This document shows, piece by piece, positions 10,408 through 22,160 of a stretch of DNA of 64,000 nucleotides. Under the pieces are notes generated by a model, which made no database searches, was not told the DNA's origin, and worked only from the letters and a program-made list of their open reading frames with translations. The translations under genes were made by a program, and so were the position numbers. The DNA is taken from contig JAVGVS010000025.1 of the NCBI GenBank assembly GCA_032718565.1, forward strand, positions 1,026,840-1,090,839, given 5' to 3'. The DNA comes from Distichodus sexfasciatus. Its lineage: Eukaryota; Chordata; Actinopteri; Characiformes; Distichodontidae. Within the stretch, counting starts at the first letter, position 1; each line of letters begins with the position of its first letter.

Positions 10408-10640
10408 TTTAGGGGTTGACTGGTGTTTTTTCAGGGCAATACCGATATTGATTATTACTAATCAAACAAGGCTGATAAACTATATTTGGATCTAATGTTC
10501 ATGCACTGTAAAAAATGAAACTGTCAAAATGTAGAATAACAAATACTCCAGCTCAGGACTTAAGTTAAACATCTTAAAGTGTATGTTCAATTCTGACAAG
10601 GTGTTAGAAATGTTCTTTACTCGAAATGTGTAAGGAGCTC
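10408..10640 (+). repeat. hAT-like GGCCGAT-type element F, degraded copy
   Basis: Starts GGGTTGACTGGTGTTTTTTC, AGGGCAATACCGATATTGAT, matching 19970 onward, and carries CTGTCAAAATGTAGAATAAC as in the 12786 copy. Elements of the form TAGAGGTCGACCGATAT are widespread in fish. Confidence 0.5.
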
Positions 10641-12029
10641 TTATCAGAAAGAGAAACTTTCAAAGCCTTCAGCCTTCAGTGTAGATGTGTTAACTACCAA
10701 ATTATTCACAAATAATGGGACATTACTCTGTCTCCTTTAAGTTTTATTAGTTAAATATTCACATAATCACACACACATTCAGTCAACCTCTAGTTAGTAA
10801 AGATCATTAAAATTCACTAAACTAAGAACCCCTAAAGGGCCGGATCATATGATAAACCAACATCACAAGTATTTACAACAAAATATACACTTTAAACTAG
10901 AAGAGGAATATAAAATATAAACTTTAAACTAGACAGGTAGGGGGCAGGTGCAATAAAGTTTACTTTGACTTTGACGTAAGAAGAGAGACAATTAGGATGC
11001 AGTATTCAACCTACAATTATAGTCTTGGAACTGTCTTAGCAACTGAATGTGCATGAGGTCAGTAACAGTTTCAATATGAAAAAAAATTATATACACAGTC
11101 TCTTAATAAAACAGTATCTCTTAAAAGTCTGACTAACATTCAAGTTGGATCAAGTATATTGCAGATATTTTAACAGCAGTGGAGAACTAGAGTCTGTGCA
11201 ATACTTTCAGTAATTTGTGCAGATACAATTAGTTAGAAAAGGTGAACAGTAATTTGTACATTCAGTGTTAATAGTGCTCCTATTACTATACTATGCACTA
11301 CTCTGGCATCCGTCTGGTGTACCAGACACTCTTATTTTGTCAACAAGGGCCCAAAGGAGGTTCCTGGGATTCAAACCTCAAATCTTATGATCACCAACAC
11401 TGGATTTTTAAACCATTTTAGACCACTGCACCAATATTTTGGATTTGATTTTGTAGGGAGGTGTTACATTAGCGCAGACACACCAGTATCAGATAGAACA
11501 TTATCCAGAGCAGCTAACATTTCCTAATCACAAGGGGTTAAGGTCTCTTTATACGGACCTTGAGTGTTTTTTTCAACCCCCATCTTGTGATCAAGCACAT
11601 CCCTTCACTAATACAATGTTTCACTTAAATTACATGCTTTTTAGTGTATGTTTAATGCTGAGAACAAAATCTTCTTAACACAAAAAGTGTAAGGAGGCTC
11701 CCAGCTTCTGTGAAAAAAGAGAACTTGTGATACCTAACAAATCAGACAATGAATGAATAGAGGCCAGTGAATGGGATGTTCCTTGTGTATGTTATTTTAA
11801 AGCTAAACCTCACCGTTGGTCTAGGAGGAATGTTACTTCATTCTGGATATATGAAAGTACACAGAATAAATAAATAATACTGTAATTTATACATGATTTG
11901 TCATGTTTTTTAAATAAACGTCCACTCTCACGTGTCACGCTAGTAGTCCTCGGTTTGAAAATCTCCGACCGGACGTGGGACAACGGCTAGACTCGCTGTT
12001 TCTCAGTGGCGCACATTCGGACCGAGACA
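10641..12029. other. No gene seen; scattered repeat remnants
   Basis: AT-rich. TTTAGTGTATGTTTAATGCTGAGAAC at about 11640-11665 is a remnant of element F, and 11455-11600 resembles the fourth SINE-like family. No domain-bearing frame. Confidence 0.4.
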
Positions 12030-12300
12030 CAGCTTAGCACGGGGCCTTTATTCATAAGGGTCATTAGGGGCTGGCGGGTGCACGAGGGCGGAGGAGGGCG
12101 AGGTGGTGGGGGGCAGGTGCTGTCCCGGGCCTCCACCTGACACTTATTTCTTCATCTGACAGTAATTTCAGCCCTCCCAGTTAATGAATAATGGAATAAA
12201 ATGTGCTTAAATTAGGGAGACAAGAAGTCAGTTTAACATAACCGCCGCCATCAGCTGACATTAATTGCTCCCTAATTCTGGCAGTCGTGGCTCTGAGAGG
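12030..12300. other. Candidate conserved noncoding element 5
   Basis: CTTTATTCATAAGGGTCATT, AGTTAATGAATAATGGAATA at 12180-12199 and CATTAATTGCTCCCTAATTC at 12259-12278 form a dense cluster of homeodomain-like sites in repeat-free sequence. One of the stronger candidates by texture. GTGGAATTAGCATTGACC at 12471-12488 may extend it. Confidence 0.4.
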
Positions 12301-12785
12301 CCGAGAGGAGAGAGAGAGAGAGTAAGTGCGTAAGTGGAGAACAGATATGAGAACCCGAGAGTGACAGTGGGGGCCTGAATCTCGCAGGGCAAGGACGAGG
12401 CTAGGAGGGAGAGGAGAGGCAAGGCAAGGCGAGGCGAGGAGTCACCCGGCACCTCCGTTATGTAAAAGTGGGTGGAATTAGCATTGACCTCTCCACGGGC
12501 AAGTCCCTGCTATTAAATGGAAAGTGAGTTTTTTTCCACATCCTCTTTCAGAGTTCTCTTAAATTTGATGACCTGTATGCAATGGATCTCTTTGCCAAAA
12601 ATGCAAAACGGAAGTGGTTAAAAGTAGGCCTCGGGGTGAGGAGCACAGAACAAACTGCAAAAGCGACACCTAAAATTTAGCAGCACTTTATTGACGTACA
12701 AGCATTCTTATATTTCCATGCGATTCCACAAACTCAAAAAGCTGAATAGACATGGTAATTGAATTTAAAGCAATGGCGAAGTGAA

Positions 12786-13060
12786 ATCAGAGGCAGACCA
12801 ATAAATATTTTTATCGAGCGATACCCGATACGAATACCTTTATTATTACTAATAAAAAGAGATCTTGACCAATATTTTTAATATATTTTTTTACTATGTA
12901 AATAAAACTCGGTCAGTGAGGTCAAAAATAAAGTGTCAAAATTAGAATAACACTTGGTCAACACCTTTTAGCATATGTTTAATTCTGAGAAGCGTTTAAT
13001 AATGACTTTTTTGCAGTTGTAATTATCAGTTATCAGTATCAATATCCTCATAAAATTTAT
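12786..13060 (+). repeat. hAT-like element F, degraded copy
   Basis: AGACCAATAAATATTTTTAT, CGATACCCGATACG, and GTCAAAATTAGAATAACACT followed by TAGCATATGTTTAATTCTGA are the reverse complement of landmarks in the 20672-21200 copy. It runs into a (TA)n tract at 13071-13094. Confidence 0.55.
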
Positions 13061-13062
13061 TT

Positions 13063-13094
<32 letters not shown>

Positions 13095-13149
13095 GCTCAG
13101 TGCTTCTCTCTGTCTGTGAAAATCGGCTTGTTAGACAGGAAATTACAGC

Positions 13150-13378
13150 ATATAGCGGTTGGGGAGTTTACCTTAGGTTGTAAGGTTGCTGCTTCAAGTC
13201 CTGGACTGGTAAAAGGTACCCCGAGGTACTCATGAGCATGGTAGCATCCCCAAGCACTGCTCTTCATGCACTGCCCATGTCAGCTGCAAATTGCTCCTTC
13301 AATGCAGAGGTCATATTTTGTTGTGGTGCACCATGTGCTGTGCTGTGTTCACAATGATGATGAAATAATCACTCATTT
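13150..13378 (+). repeat. SINE family A (copy 4)
   Basis: Contains GGTACTCATGAGCATGGTAG, CATCCCCAAGCACTGCTC, AATGCAGAGGTCATATTTTG and a tail TGTTCACAATGATGATGAAA. It is somewhat diverged in the head. Confidence 0.8.
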
Positions 13379-13698
13379 AAATCACAAGTTTGATCAGCAA
13401 CACTGAGGACTGAAGACATACAATGTAAATTAGGCCGATTGTCTCTCATAGGGGAAGACTAGGTTAAGTGGAGAAACCGCTGAGCAGCGTGCTTTCTGCA
13501 CCACAATCTGCTGCTGCTTAATTATAGAATACTAAAACGTTTAAGTTTTGAATTTAAGTTTCACAGTTTTATAATATTACTAAAATATTTATTTAATATT
13601 ATTTAAAGTAAATTAAAATAATGTGTAGTTTAAATATTTTTTAAACAATAAAAGTTATTAGTACTAGTTTTTAAATAGCAGTATTGGTTCTACCTGAC

Positions 13699-14277
13699 TA
13701 AGGATGCAACGATTTTGGTATTTTACCAAACCGTTCAGTACACCTTGTTCGGTTCGATACACCCAGGTGAACCGCAAGAACTATATTTCCCACAATCTCC
13801 CGCACGCCATTCTGAGCCACGTCACAATTAAGCGGACATTTCCCAGAATAAATGCTGAAAATCTCATCAATCTCATCACTTGTGAGTAGAAAGCCGGTTG
13901 TTATGGTTAGTTATCAGCTCAAATATGAGTGAAGTCTGTAGTAAAGGGAGAGATTGTAGAGCATTTTAGAGAGTAATGGCGCTCACGCGTGTGATCACAA
14001 ACAGTGCGTTTACACCGTGAAAATGTCATTTATGCATTTTTACGCATTTACTTCTGTTTTGTGCATGGAATATCTCATAAATACTTTCACATACAGAGGT
14101 CAGAGTCTTGCCTTGATCGTGGAAATATGATAGTTCCGTCACTAATAAGTGTTCGTGTGAGCGTGCTCTGGCGAGTGAAAAGAATTAAAACAAGCTTTGA
14201 TTCTAGAAAAATAGCCTCGACCATTTTTTGTAATCAAATTATTTGATTACCAAGGGCACACTGTACCGTTGATCCTA
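13699..14277. repeat. Probable hAT-like non-autonomous element with imperfect terminal repeats
   Basis: The left end TAAGGATGCAACGATTTTGG and the right end (reverse complement TAGGATCAACGGTACAGTG) are imperfect inverted copies. TAGGGGTGCAACGATAC-type ends with GGTTCGATAC inside are typical of fish hAT relatives. No transposase frame is present. Confidence 0.45.
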
Positions 14278-14899
14278 GTTCTGACAAAAGCGATACCAGC
14301 TGATCGCTACTTCATACCAGTGACATCTGCAGCACAAAGTGCAAAGGTTCCCAGATCTGTCTCATGTTCAGTGACATTTTTCTGCTGTTAATTTTTCAAT
14401 ATCAGAAGACCAAATAGCCGTTAACCTTCTTATTCTCTTCCACTTGAGGCATGTGTGTTCTGTCATCACCAATAAAGCCTTGAAAAGTTAAAAGCACCTT
14501 TAAACTTCTTGATGGGCTCTGTCTCCTGAGACATTACTTGACCCGGTGTCGGTCCCCAGACTCCTCATCCAGTGGCCACTTAGCCGACCTCTTACACGTC
14601 CAAAAATGCAGGGAAACAGCAGACGACACCTAATAGTGTGAGGTGGCCCGTGTGATGAATAGAACCTTGACTTCCTCATACGGCCCACTGATTCGCCCCC
14701 TCATCCATAGCACGGGTGCTGTGAATCAGACTCGCTCTCCAAACCACTTAGCCATTAAGGCGGCCTCAATCCAGAGCCAGACCTCAGAGATGGGCACATC
14801 CAGCAAGCGCAGGCCTGACAGGCACGACGAACTGCTCTCGCTTTTTTAAAAGACCCTTGTCCCCGGGCACGGCCCAAATCCGGCGTGTAGCTTATGGTT
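14278..14899. other. Unassigned, possibly regulatory in its second half
   Basis: No repeat recognised. 14500-14860 is complex and GC-balanced (for example CCAAACCACTTAGCCATTAAGG) and could be a further conserved element. The open frames on both strands have no domain. Confidence 0.3.
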
Positions 14900-15180
14900 G
14901 TAGGAATGCGGTGTGGCGTCTCCGTCCAGGGCAATATTTGCAGATCTCGCCTACCGGCGTGCCAAGTTTAAATGTGGCAAGGCAATTATGCATAATTCGT
15001 TGAGGGTTAGCGAGGCCGGGAGAGAAGCCTGGGAGATACCGAGCCGGCCATGCTCCTCGCTCCATCCATTGTTCTGCTAGCCCAAAAGCAGAGAGTCGGC
15101 GAGCTGCTGGTGGGATTGTAGCATTCATTGTCTTGACAGCGGGGTCAGAGTAGTTCAAGGTGCTCGCAGAGCGAAGGGTT
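14900..15180. other. Candidate conserved noncoding element 6 with POU-like palindrome
   Basis: A perfect 14-bp palindrome AATTATGCATAATT lies at 14984-14997, compatible with POU or paired homeodomain binding. Flanks are GC-rich and complex (GGCAATATTTGCAGATCTCG, GCTCCATCCATTGTTCTGC). Confidence 0.4.
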
Positions 15181-15835
15181 CACATTGGCCCAGAAGCTTC
15201 CAATCTGGTGATCTGGGGCCCCTTTGCCGATCATCTGGTTCTGGCTGTCCAAGTGCGTTCACGCTCTGTTTCCTGATACGCAGAGACAAAGGGGCCAAGA
15301 TACAGATCTGACTGCTGAAGTGCGTGCCAGCAAATAGCGATTACCGCTCTTCCGTGCCACGCTCCAAACCTGCATCTATACGGCATCCGCCCCAGAAAAA
15401 AATGTCCTGTTGATGCCGACAAGAACAATATATTCAGTCAAAAACAGGGGATAAAATCAGTTTTTTCCCCTTTCCCTTTATTGCAGACCCAATCTCTTTA
15501 TTCTCACAGACACGCCGAGGTGTTCGCAAGTCTTCTCAGAGCTGGATGAAAGGAAGGTGTCTCGCCGCCATTTCACATGCAGATTGAGCGGCGTCAGCGG
15601 AGTAGGACCGTATTAAAGGGCTATAGCGTTCGGTCTTGAGGCCTTTGGCCCGAAACTGGAGCTGGAGCTGGAGCTGCAGCTGGAGCCTGAACCCAAGCTG
15701 AGGCCGGCTACCCGACTGCAGGACAAACGGTGCGACTTCAAGGTGGCACTGTGTAGCTTGAATCAGTGCTCGCCTCACGCCCCGCCAGTCCCTAGGGCGT
15801 CCGTGCCAAGCCTGCATTCATTTGTGTTGCCGTCG
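15181..15835. other. GC-balanced non-coding block
   Basis: Complex sequence with (GGAGCT)n at about 15657-15688 and two similar AGATCTG/GATCTGG segments near 15209 and 15303. Short frames on the minus strand have no domains. It may continue the regulatory block at 14900. Confidence 0.3.
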
Positions 15836-16040
15836 GAAGGAGGGAGAGAGGGAGGGAGGGAGTGAGGAGAAAAAGGGACGGCGAAAAAAGGCGGCAATGC
15901 CGATGCAGGGATTTGAATAATTCTGCATCATAGACACACAACAAAAGGTGGGCAGGAATGGGAGGAAGGGAAGGAGGAAGGAAGGAAGGAGGGAGGGAGG
16001 AGGGAGGAAAGATGGGATGGGGAGAAGAAAAGAAAAAAAA
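15836..16040. repeat. Purine-rich GGGA/GGAA repeats
   Basis: GGGAGGGAGGG at 15849-15861 and a long GGAAGG/GGGAGG tract at 15954-16040. A third (GGGA)n tract lies at 16621-16655. Confidence 0.85.
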
Positions 16041-16289
16041 ACTATGGAAGCTGAAATTTCGCAGGCGTCTCCTCTTTGCTATGCCGGGGCTTACCATGAA
16101 AGCGGCAGGCAACATTTCAGGTGCAGGCGAGAACGGCTGATAAAAGCAGGCATGGGATTACACTTCATGACCAAAGACATTCATCTCTCCCTTTTCTTCA
16201 TTTTCTCTTTCCACCCCCACTTTCTTTTCCTCTTTCTTTCTTTCTTTCCTTTTTTGTTCCAAACAGCATCCTTAGCTTTCCTCTGTCAG

Positions 16290-16850
16290 CTCATCAGGGA
16301 AAGTCAGTGAAGCAGAATGCCTCAGCGTTGCTTGTATAATTAGCTGGACATCTCTTTCACCTTGCTGCACAGAGAAAGGAGTGTACGGCTCCTGTCCCCC
16401 GAGGCATGTTAACCCCCCCCCCCACCATCCCTCTCCACGACCCCTCCCAACCCTCCCCCACCTTAATCACCACCACCACGATGAACAGACACTACACACA
16501 GCTACTCCTCCTCTCCCCGCACCTGTCTGACCACCCGGCTCATGTACACCTGAGAAACAATGACACATTTAAATAGAATAAATGGCTCAATTAAGGAGCA
16601 GGGTGCGTGGCCGTGTGCGGGAAGGAGGGAGGGAGGGAGGGTTTGGGAGGGAGGGTGTGATCGGGAATCGGATCTGAGGTATTATCCCAGCAGGGCGCTA
16701 ACGCAACCACGGGTGGTGGCCGAGGGATGGACAGACACCTCTGCTGACAGATCGGGCCTGATTTGTTGATTACACACACATTTGTAACTAACTGCTAGCA
16801 TTCATCACGCTTTGACACTTTAAATGACTCACAATGACTTGAGACCTGCA
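16290..16850. other. Candidate conserved noncoding element 7
   Basis: GTATAATTAGCTGGACATC near 16334, ATTTAAATAGAATAAATGGC and CTCAATTAAGG near 16568-16596, then TGATTTGTTGATTACACAC near 16760. It is interrupted by a C-run (G-quadruplex on the minus strand) and a (GGGA)n tract. Confidence 0.35.
16441..16459 (-). other. G-quadruplex motif (minus strand)
   Basis: C-runs of 4, 3, 3 and 5 with loops of 1, 2 and 1 bases on the plus strand; an 11-12-base C-run lies just upstream near 16413-16423. Confidence 0.6.
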
Positions 16851-16964
16851 AAGAAACCAGTCTAGGTCAAAAAAGGAAGATCTGTAGCTTTTTCCCTATT
16901 TCAAATTTTCAATTTTACTCTGACATTTGGAAATAGTTTCTGGTGGCCACAAAAATACTTTTAT

Positions 16965-17213
16965 GTGAGTGATCATTTGTCATTGTGAGCACAGCAAAGC
17001 ACACGGTGCACCAAAACCTTAATGTGACCTCTGCATTTGACCGCTTGCATCTGTGAAGGAGCAGTAGGAAGCTTTTTGGCAGACCTGAGGAGCAGTGCTT
17101 GGGGACGGTACCTTGCTCATGAGTACCTTAGTAGTACCTTTAGCAGTCCGGGACTTGAACCGGTGACCTTCCGATCACAAGACCAGCTTTAACCGTTACA
17201 GTACCAACTGCCG
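16965..17213 (-). repeat. SINE family A (copy 5), near full length
   Basis: Minus orientation. Begins (plus strand) GTGAGTGATCATTTGTCATTG and runs through GCAGTGCTTGGGGACGGTAC, CTTGCTCATGAGTACC and CGGGACTTGAACCGGTGACC to TACCAACTGCC. Confidence 0.85.
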
Positions 17214-17641
17214 CGGTCCAGTACTTAAGCTTCATCACATACTTTAATAATTTAGTTAAAAAACTAAAGAAAAATCTGCACATCCAGAATCCATCTCCTT
17301 CACACCTGATGTCAGAAAAGTAACAAAGCTGCACTTGAGATGTGGAGAGAAGTTACGCAAGTGACAGATGAACATGTCAGGCACAAACACATGCCAGGAT
17401 GTAAGATATTCAGGGTTCACATCTGTTCCCAGAATCAGTCTTATTTCTGATTTTTCCATTTACAGAAACGTACACAAAAACACACACACACACACACAAA
17501 TATACACACATCTTTGGTTTGGTTTAAGACTATTGAAAAAAAAGACATCTGGCTAAAAGTGAGATCTTTTTGAGTTGTTCTGTGTTGTTGAGATAAGGAG
17601 GATGGAAAAGATGCAGTAAATACTGTTCCTCAATACCAGCC

Positions 17642-17683
17642 TGCCTCTGCATTCTCTCATAACAATTAGAGAATGCAGAGGCA
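17642..17683. repeat. Perfect 16-bp inverted repeat with 10-base loop
   Basis: TGCCTCTGCATTCTCT at 17642-17657 is exactly reversed and complemented at 17668-17683. It is too short for a typical pre-miRNA and is not part of a repeat I recognise. Confidence 0.85.
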
Positions 17684-17860
17684 AACACAAGAAATATCTT
17701 TGTGTTATATGTTAAGATTAGATTCATGATTCATGTTTGGGTTCAGGGACAGGATTAGCTGTATAGATACATTTAGGATTATACATAGCTTTATAAATAA
17801 AGGTTAGGGTTAGCATTAGATTTGTAGTTTTATTCCCATAGTAAGCAAAGGGTTAAGACT

Positions 17861-17894
17861 AGACCGGTAAAGGTACCACTGAGGTACTCAAGAG
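17861..17894 (+). repeat. SINE family A (copy 6), short fragment
   Basis: Only GACCGGTAAAGGTACCACTG followed by AGGTACTCAAGAG survives, joined to unrelated sequence on both sides. Confidence 0.6.
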
Positions 17895-18469
17895 ATTTAT
17901 TTGCCATTTGCAAGCTTCTACAGGTACAATAGTGGAATGAGAATCTGGCCTGCTGCAAAATTAAGTTTGGATTCAAAAGAGAGAGAGAGCGAGATGAGAA
18001 AAGATAAAAGTAAGCAATGAAAAGCACTAAAACAGTAAAAGTTAGAATAAATCTTGTCTGTTTGTTATGCAAAGATTTGGTCTCCACTTCGCAGAAATTC
18101 ACACAAAAACTTTAAAACTAGAAAATATAATTTAATTAAAACATTGTTATTGACTATAATAAATAAAAACAGGAAACTTCATTCTTCAGACTGCTTCATT
18201 TATTTATTTATTTGAGTTTTTTTATTATTATTTTCAAATCATACTTTAATTTTTCTAACTGTAAACATGCTGAACTGTCTTAAAATTAAAATAGAAAAGG
18301 GCTAGAGGTTGTGAGCTCTTTGCAATCAGAACCAGGTATATGATTTAAATGATCTCATGTCTCTTGATAGAAGATCTACTGTTGATCTTATTGAGTCTAA
18401 CACAGGTTTTCGGTGCTGGCCGTGACCTCGTGGGGGTATGTGGTGAGGCCAGAAGAAGAAAGAGTTGTG

Positions 18470-19080
18470 TAGGTTACAAAGGAACAGTGTTAACGGGACA
18501 ATAATGGCGTGCTCCGCTGGCAGCCTACAACCTGCCCTGCAGATAAGACTCCTCACTCCTTCTTTTCTTTTCCTCCACCTCCAGAGACTCTCCCTCCTCC
18601 TCCTCCTCCTCCTCTCCGCAGTTCCACGAGCGGCTTTCCGACTCCATCGCGTCGATACGGGGGATAAGGGAGTCTGACTGAAAGTTCATTAATTCCAGGC
18701 TAACCTATGCCTCGGTTTTGCTAATACCCGGCTCTATTGATGTTTCTTTTTCCCAGGGAGGAAGCCATGTTAACCCCTAAACCGCACCCTCATCACCTCC
18801 TCCTCCTCTTTCTCATTCTCCAAAAAAAGAAAAAGCAAACCCAAAAAGCCAGAGAAAAGGCCCACAATCCCTTTGTCAAGCCGGCATCAAACCAGAAAGA
18901 TGTACGGGGGCATTAGCGGGGGCATCATTAGGGTCCGTGGCACACCGAGGGAATGCTGGGATGCTTGTCTGGTCGGGCGTTCCTGCCCAGGGAGACTCTG
19001 TAGCTCCCAGTCAGAGCCCCCGAACCTGAACGCAGCTTGAGGCCTGAGCGCCGTGTATAGGACCTGACCCCTGAGGTCGT
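18470..19080. other. Candidate conserved noncoding element 8
   Basis: AGTTCATTAATTCCAGGC near 18683, GGTTTTGCTAATACCCGG near 18714, TCTATTGATGTTTCTTTTTC and AGGGGGCATTAGCGGGG-like sequence near 18906 occur in complex sequence with CCTCCT microsatellite at 18591-18616. Confidence 0.35.
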
Positions 19081-19560
19081 GTTCCGTGTGGAAATTTCAA
19101 AAGCTTGACATCTGTTGCCTGGCTTTTTGATGGGGAAGAGAGAAAGAGAAGCTTAGACTGCTTGTCAGCTAAACACTGGTCTTCTGTGAAATAATACCCC
19201 AGCAAGTCACCTAGCCCACAATTTAGCTTTGGTTTGTTTTCTTCTTCTTGTCCTTCTTCTTCTTCTTCTTCCTGCTCGGCTTCTCCAAAGGCCGGCCAAA
19301 TGAATAGAGGAAAGTAGGATGGGTTTAGTTGTTGTGTGAATTTACCTCCTCTTGTGGGAAAGGCATGGAGGGGCGGGGCGCGCTTTTTGTTTTTCAGCAC
19401 AATGGTGTCAATAGATCTTACGCAGAGAGTGGACGAGAGTCATTAGAGCTGCTCCCACCGTCCGGAGCTGGAGAAACGCTGCTGCCCGCAGTTTGTGCTT
19501 TCAGAAGTTTTAAAGTGGCGTTAAACTGCCCGGTTTGAGTAAATCTGGTCCCCACCTATA
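19081..19560. other. GC-balanced block with (TTC)n
   Basis: (CTT)n at 19241-19272. The 129-codon minus-strand frame at 19011-19400 contains a Glu run from this tract and no domain, so it is not called coding. Confidence 0.35.
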
Positions 19561-19678
19561 ACTCCTGCTGCTGTTGGTTTAAACTGGGTGTGGAGTGCAT
19601 CAGATACGAAGGGGCACGGATAAGGAGAGAGAGATGAGGGAAGCACTCCAGCGTTGGACTTTCATATCAGGTGTTAAG

Positions 19679-19890
19679 TGAGTGATTATTTGTCATGGTG
19701 AACACACCACAGTGCACCACAACGAAATGTGAGCTCTGCACTTTACCCAAACGCAAAGGACCAGTGGGCAGCTTTTTGGAAGTGCCAAAAATAGTGGTGC
19801 TTGGGGTCGGTACCTTGCTCATGAATACCTCAGTGGTATCTTTACCGGTCTGGGACTTGAACCAGCGACTGTCCGATCATGGGACCATCC
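19679..19890 (-). repeat. SINE family A (copy 7)
   Basis: Minus orientation with GTGATTATTTGTCATGGTGA, GTGCACCACAACGAAATGTG, GGTACCTTGCTCATGAATAC and CTGGGACTTGAACCAGCGAC. The extreme head is replaced by AT-rich sequence. Confidence 0.82.
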
Positions 19891-19969
19891 TTTAATTAAT
19901 TAAAACCGACAATCAGAACCTCTAATAGACGTGATCTTGCCATGATGATTACTTCAATTTTTTTTTAAT

Positions 19970-20400
19970 AGAGGTCAACCGATATTGATTTTTCAGGGAG
20001 GATGTTGATACCGATTATTGCTAATTAAAGGGCCGATAACTGATATTTGGAACTAAAATGCAAAAAAATAAGAAAATCTCTTTCAACATGATGAATTTTA
20101 CAAACTCCAAACTCAGCTAAAACTTTCCTCTCTTTTCTTTCTCAGAGCTTCACGTTGCGCTCATGTGTGAGTGTGGTGTGAGTGACAGCAAGACTTCAGC
20201 ATTGATTGACTACTACTTGTGTAACATACAGCCAATCAGAGACTGTTCTGGGCAGGACATTAAATGAAGCAGTGAGTTGAGAGCAAACAGCACTGAGAGA
20301 AGTGACGAAAGCGCACCTTTGAATACTGGTAATTGGCAAAATGCCTAATATCGCCCCCCAATAATCGGCCTGGCCGATAATTGGTCGATGCTTAATTTTA
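19970..20400 (+). repeat. hAT-like element F, copy with both ends
   Basis: Starts AGAGGTCAACCGATATTGAT and ends CGGCCTGGCCGATAATTGGT followed by CGATGC; the two ends are imperfect inverted copies around an ACCGATAT/GGCCGATAA core. No coding sequence. Confidence 0.6.
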
Positions 20401-20671
20401 GAAATTCTGCTAATAAAAAACAGACTTGAAAAAATTTCTCTCCCCAGAATTTATGTGCTGTCTCCTGTCTCCTGTTGTCACATAACTCTGCCTCATCCAG
20501 TCTGTGACTCCATCTGCGCGTATTTCAATCAACTATAAGATATGTATTCTTTCATTAGAAAAATGTTCCAGCTTTGAAAGTTGAGCATCTTTACTTACAG
20601 TACAAACATTGTCAGTGAAATATGAAGGCAAAAAACAAACGATCAAATCGATATGGTTATATTGCCCAGTA

Positions 20672-21205
20672 CTTAATAGGGGTCGGTCAATTATCAGTGC
20701 TGATATCTTTATGATTATCAGTACCTCCCATTTTTAAAATCCGATAAATATGCTGATACAATAAATTCAATTATTTTAGAAATTGTTTATCTGGCTCTGA
20801 TGTAGCTGTCTCCCTCTGTGTGAAGTCCCTGCCCTATGGTCTAGAGGAATGTTTTTCTGAATTCATAACGAGTTCGGTCCATCAACACTGAAGGCCGAAG
20901 GCACTGACACTTTGACATTCAAATACCGAACTGGCAGGTCTCCCCACTTGTGTTCAGAACATTATGAAAAGTTCTAAGAATTAAACATATGCTGAAAGGC
21001 ATTTAAATGAAGTTTTGTGTTGGAGTATTTGCTATTCGAAATTTTGACACCAATTTTCATTTTTACAGCAGACAAATACTGGACAAAAGTATGGGTCTCC
21101 TTGATGAGTAATAATCCGTATCCGAACTGAAAAATTTGAAACATCACAATAATTGTTTTTACTCCCAGGCAAGATTTGGTAGTACTGGACAAAATCTCGG
21201 AAGGG
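20672..21205 (-). repeat. hAT-like element F, inverted copy
   Basis: Begins (plus strand) AGGGGTCGGTCAATTATCAG. Landmarks GAACATTATGAAAAGTTCT, TGTTGGAGTATTTGCTATTC and CAGCAGACAAATACTGG recur in the same order at 55003-55325 and, reverse complemented, at 12786-13060. Confidence 0.65.
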
Positions 21206-21559
21206 TATTTTTAAATGTTAACTTACTTTATTGCAAGAATTAACACTTTGAGAATGGCATTTAAGAGTGTAGAGGAAGTGAATCCGCCTGAATATTTTCT
21301 TATTTTCTGTTAACGTTTAGGAAATCTCAGAAAAGAGTTAGCTTGAACTTGCTTCATACATTTAATTTCTAACTTTTGAGAAAAACATCTATGAAAATGA
21401 GTTTCGGATGGAAATCCCTCCCTCTGAAAACCATCTCGTCCCGTAAGCAGAGAAAGGTTCCAAACTGATGAGAGGCTTAGGAGGTTTTGGGAACAATCGA
21501 CTCGCATTTTGTCTTGTGGAGGTTCCTGTTTTCAGATGCAGGGACGTTTAATAGTTTCT
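21206..21559. other. No feature recognised
   Basis: Unassigned sequence with no repeat match in the window. Confidence 0.35.
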
Positions 21560-22160
21560 TGGCACAGTTGGCATGGCTACAAACAGAGACAACGGCGCGT
21601 TAAACCCACCCTGAACCCGCTGTAATCTGTGGCCAATCTCTGTATTAACGCCCAGTCCGTGCCCTACTCTCTCTCTCTCTCTTGCGCCGTTTCTCCTCCC
21701 GCCCAGGCTTCCCACCTCCCTCACTAGCGCAAAAAGGTTTCTCTAACAGGATAAAGGGCATAAAAACTTGGCCCCGGAATCATTTCCCACCAAAGCCTTT
21801 TTATTGCCCAGCGCTTGGCATTTGTCTTTTTAATTTAAAAAAGAAAATATCACGTAGCCTCCGTCGCCCGCCGAGGATGTAGTGCAGCGTGGCCCTCGAC
21901 AAGAGAGATGAAAACGGCAGTGGAGACTCAGCGTTCGGGGGGGCCCCATCAGAGCCGGAACGGGAACGCGGAGGGGAAACGCGAGAGCCACAGCCCTTTA
22001 ACAACCGCCCGCATGATTAAAACACTATATTAAAATGACACGAGCGGCTCGGGCCCATTCCAACTCTCGGCCGCCAAACCAAATGTCTGTGTTTTTGCTA
22101 TTTATTATGATGGTCTGCTAACAAGTATCGACGAGGCTACATTAGGCTTTTCTTTTTCGT
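21560..22160. other. Candidate conserved noncoding element 9
   Basis: AACCCGCTGTAATCTGTGGC, GGGCATAAAAACTTGGCC, TTTTTATTGCCCAGCGC, TGTCTTTTTAATTTAAAAAA and GCATGATTAAAACACTATAT lie in 500 bp of complex sequence. By texture this is among the strongest regulatory candidates. A (CT)n lies at about 21668-21682. Confidence 0.42.

Larger units (their letters stand above)
17214..18469. other. No gene seen; (CA)n, a perfect hairpin and repeat remnants
   Basis: (CA)n at 17480-17497; GTTAGGG-type repeat remnant at 17735-17830; the hairpin at 17642-17683 is listed separately. The remainder is AT-rich and unassigned. Confidence 0.4.

Noticed and set aside
17642..17683. microRNA precursor
   Set aside because: A 16-bp stem with a 10-base loop is too short for a canonical precursor and flanks do not extend the pairing.
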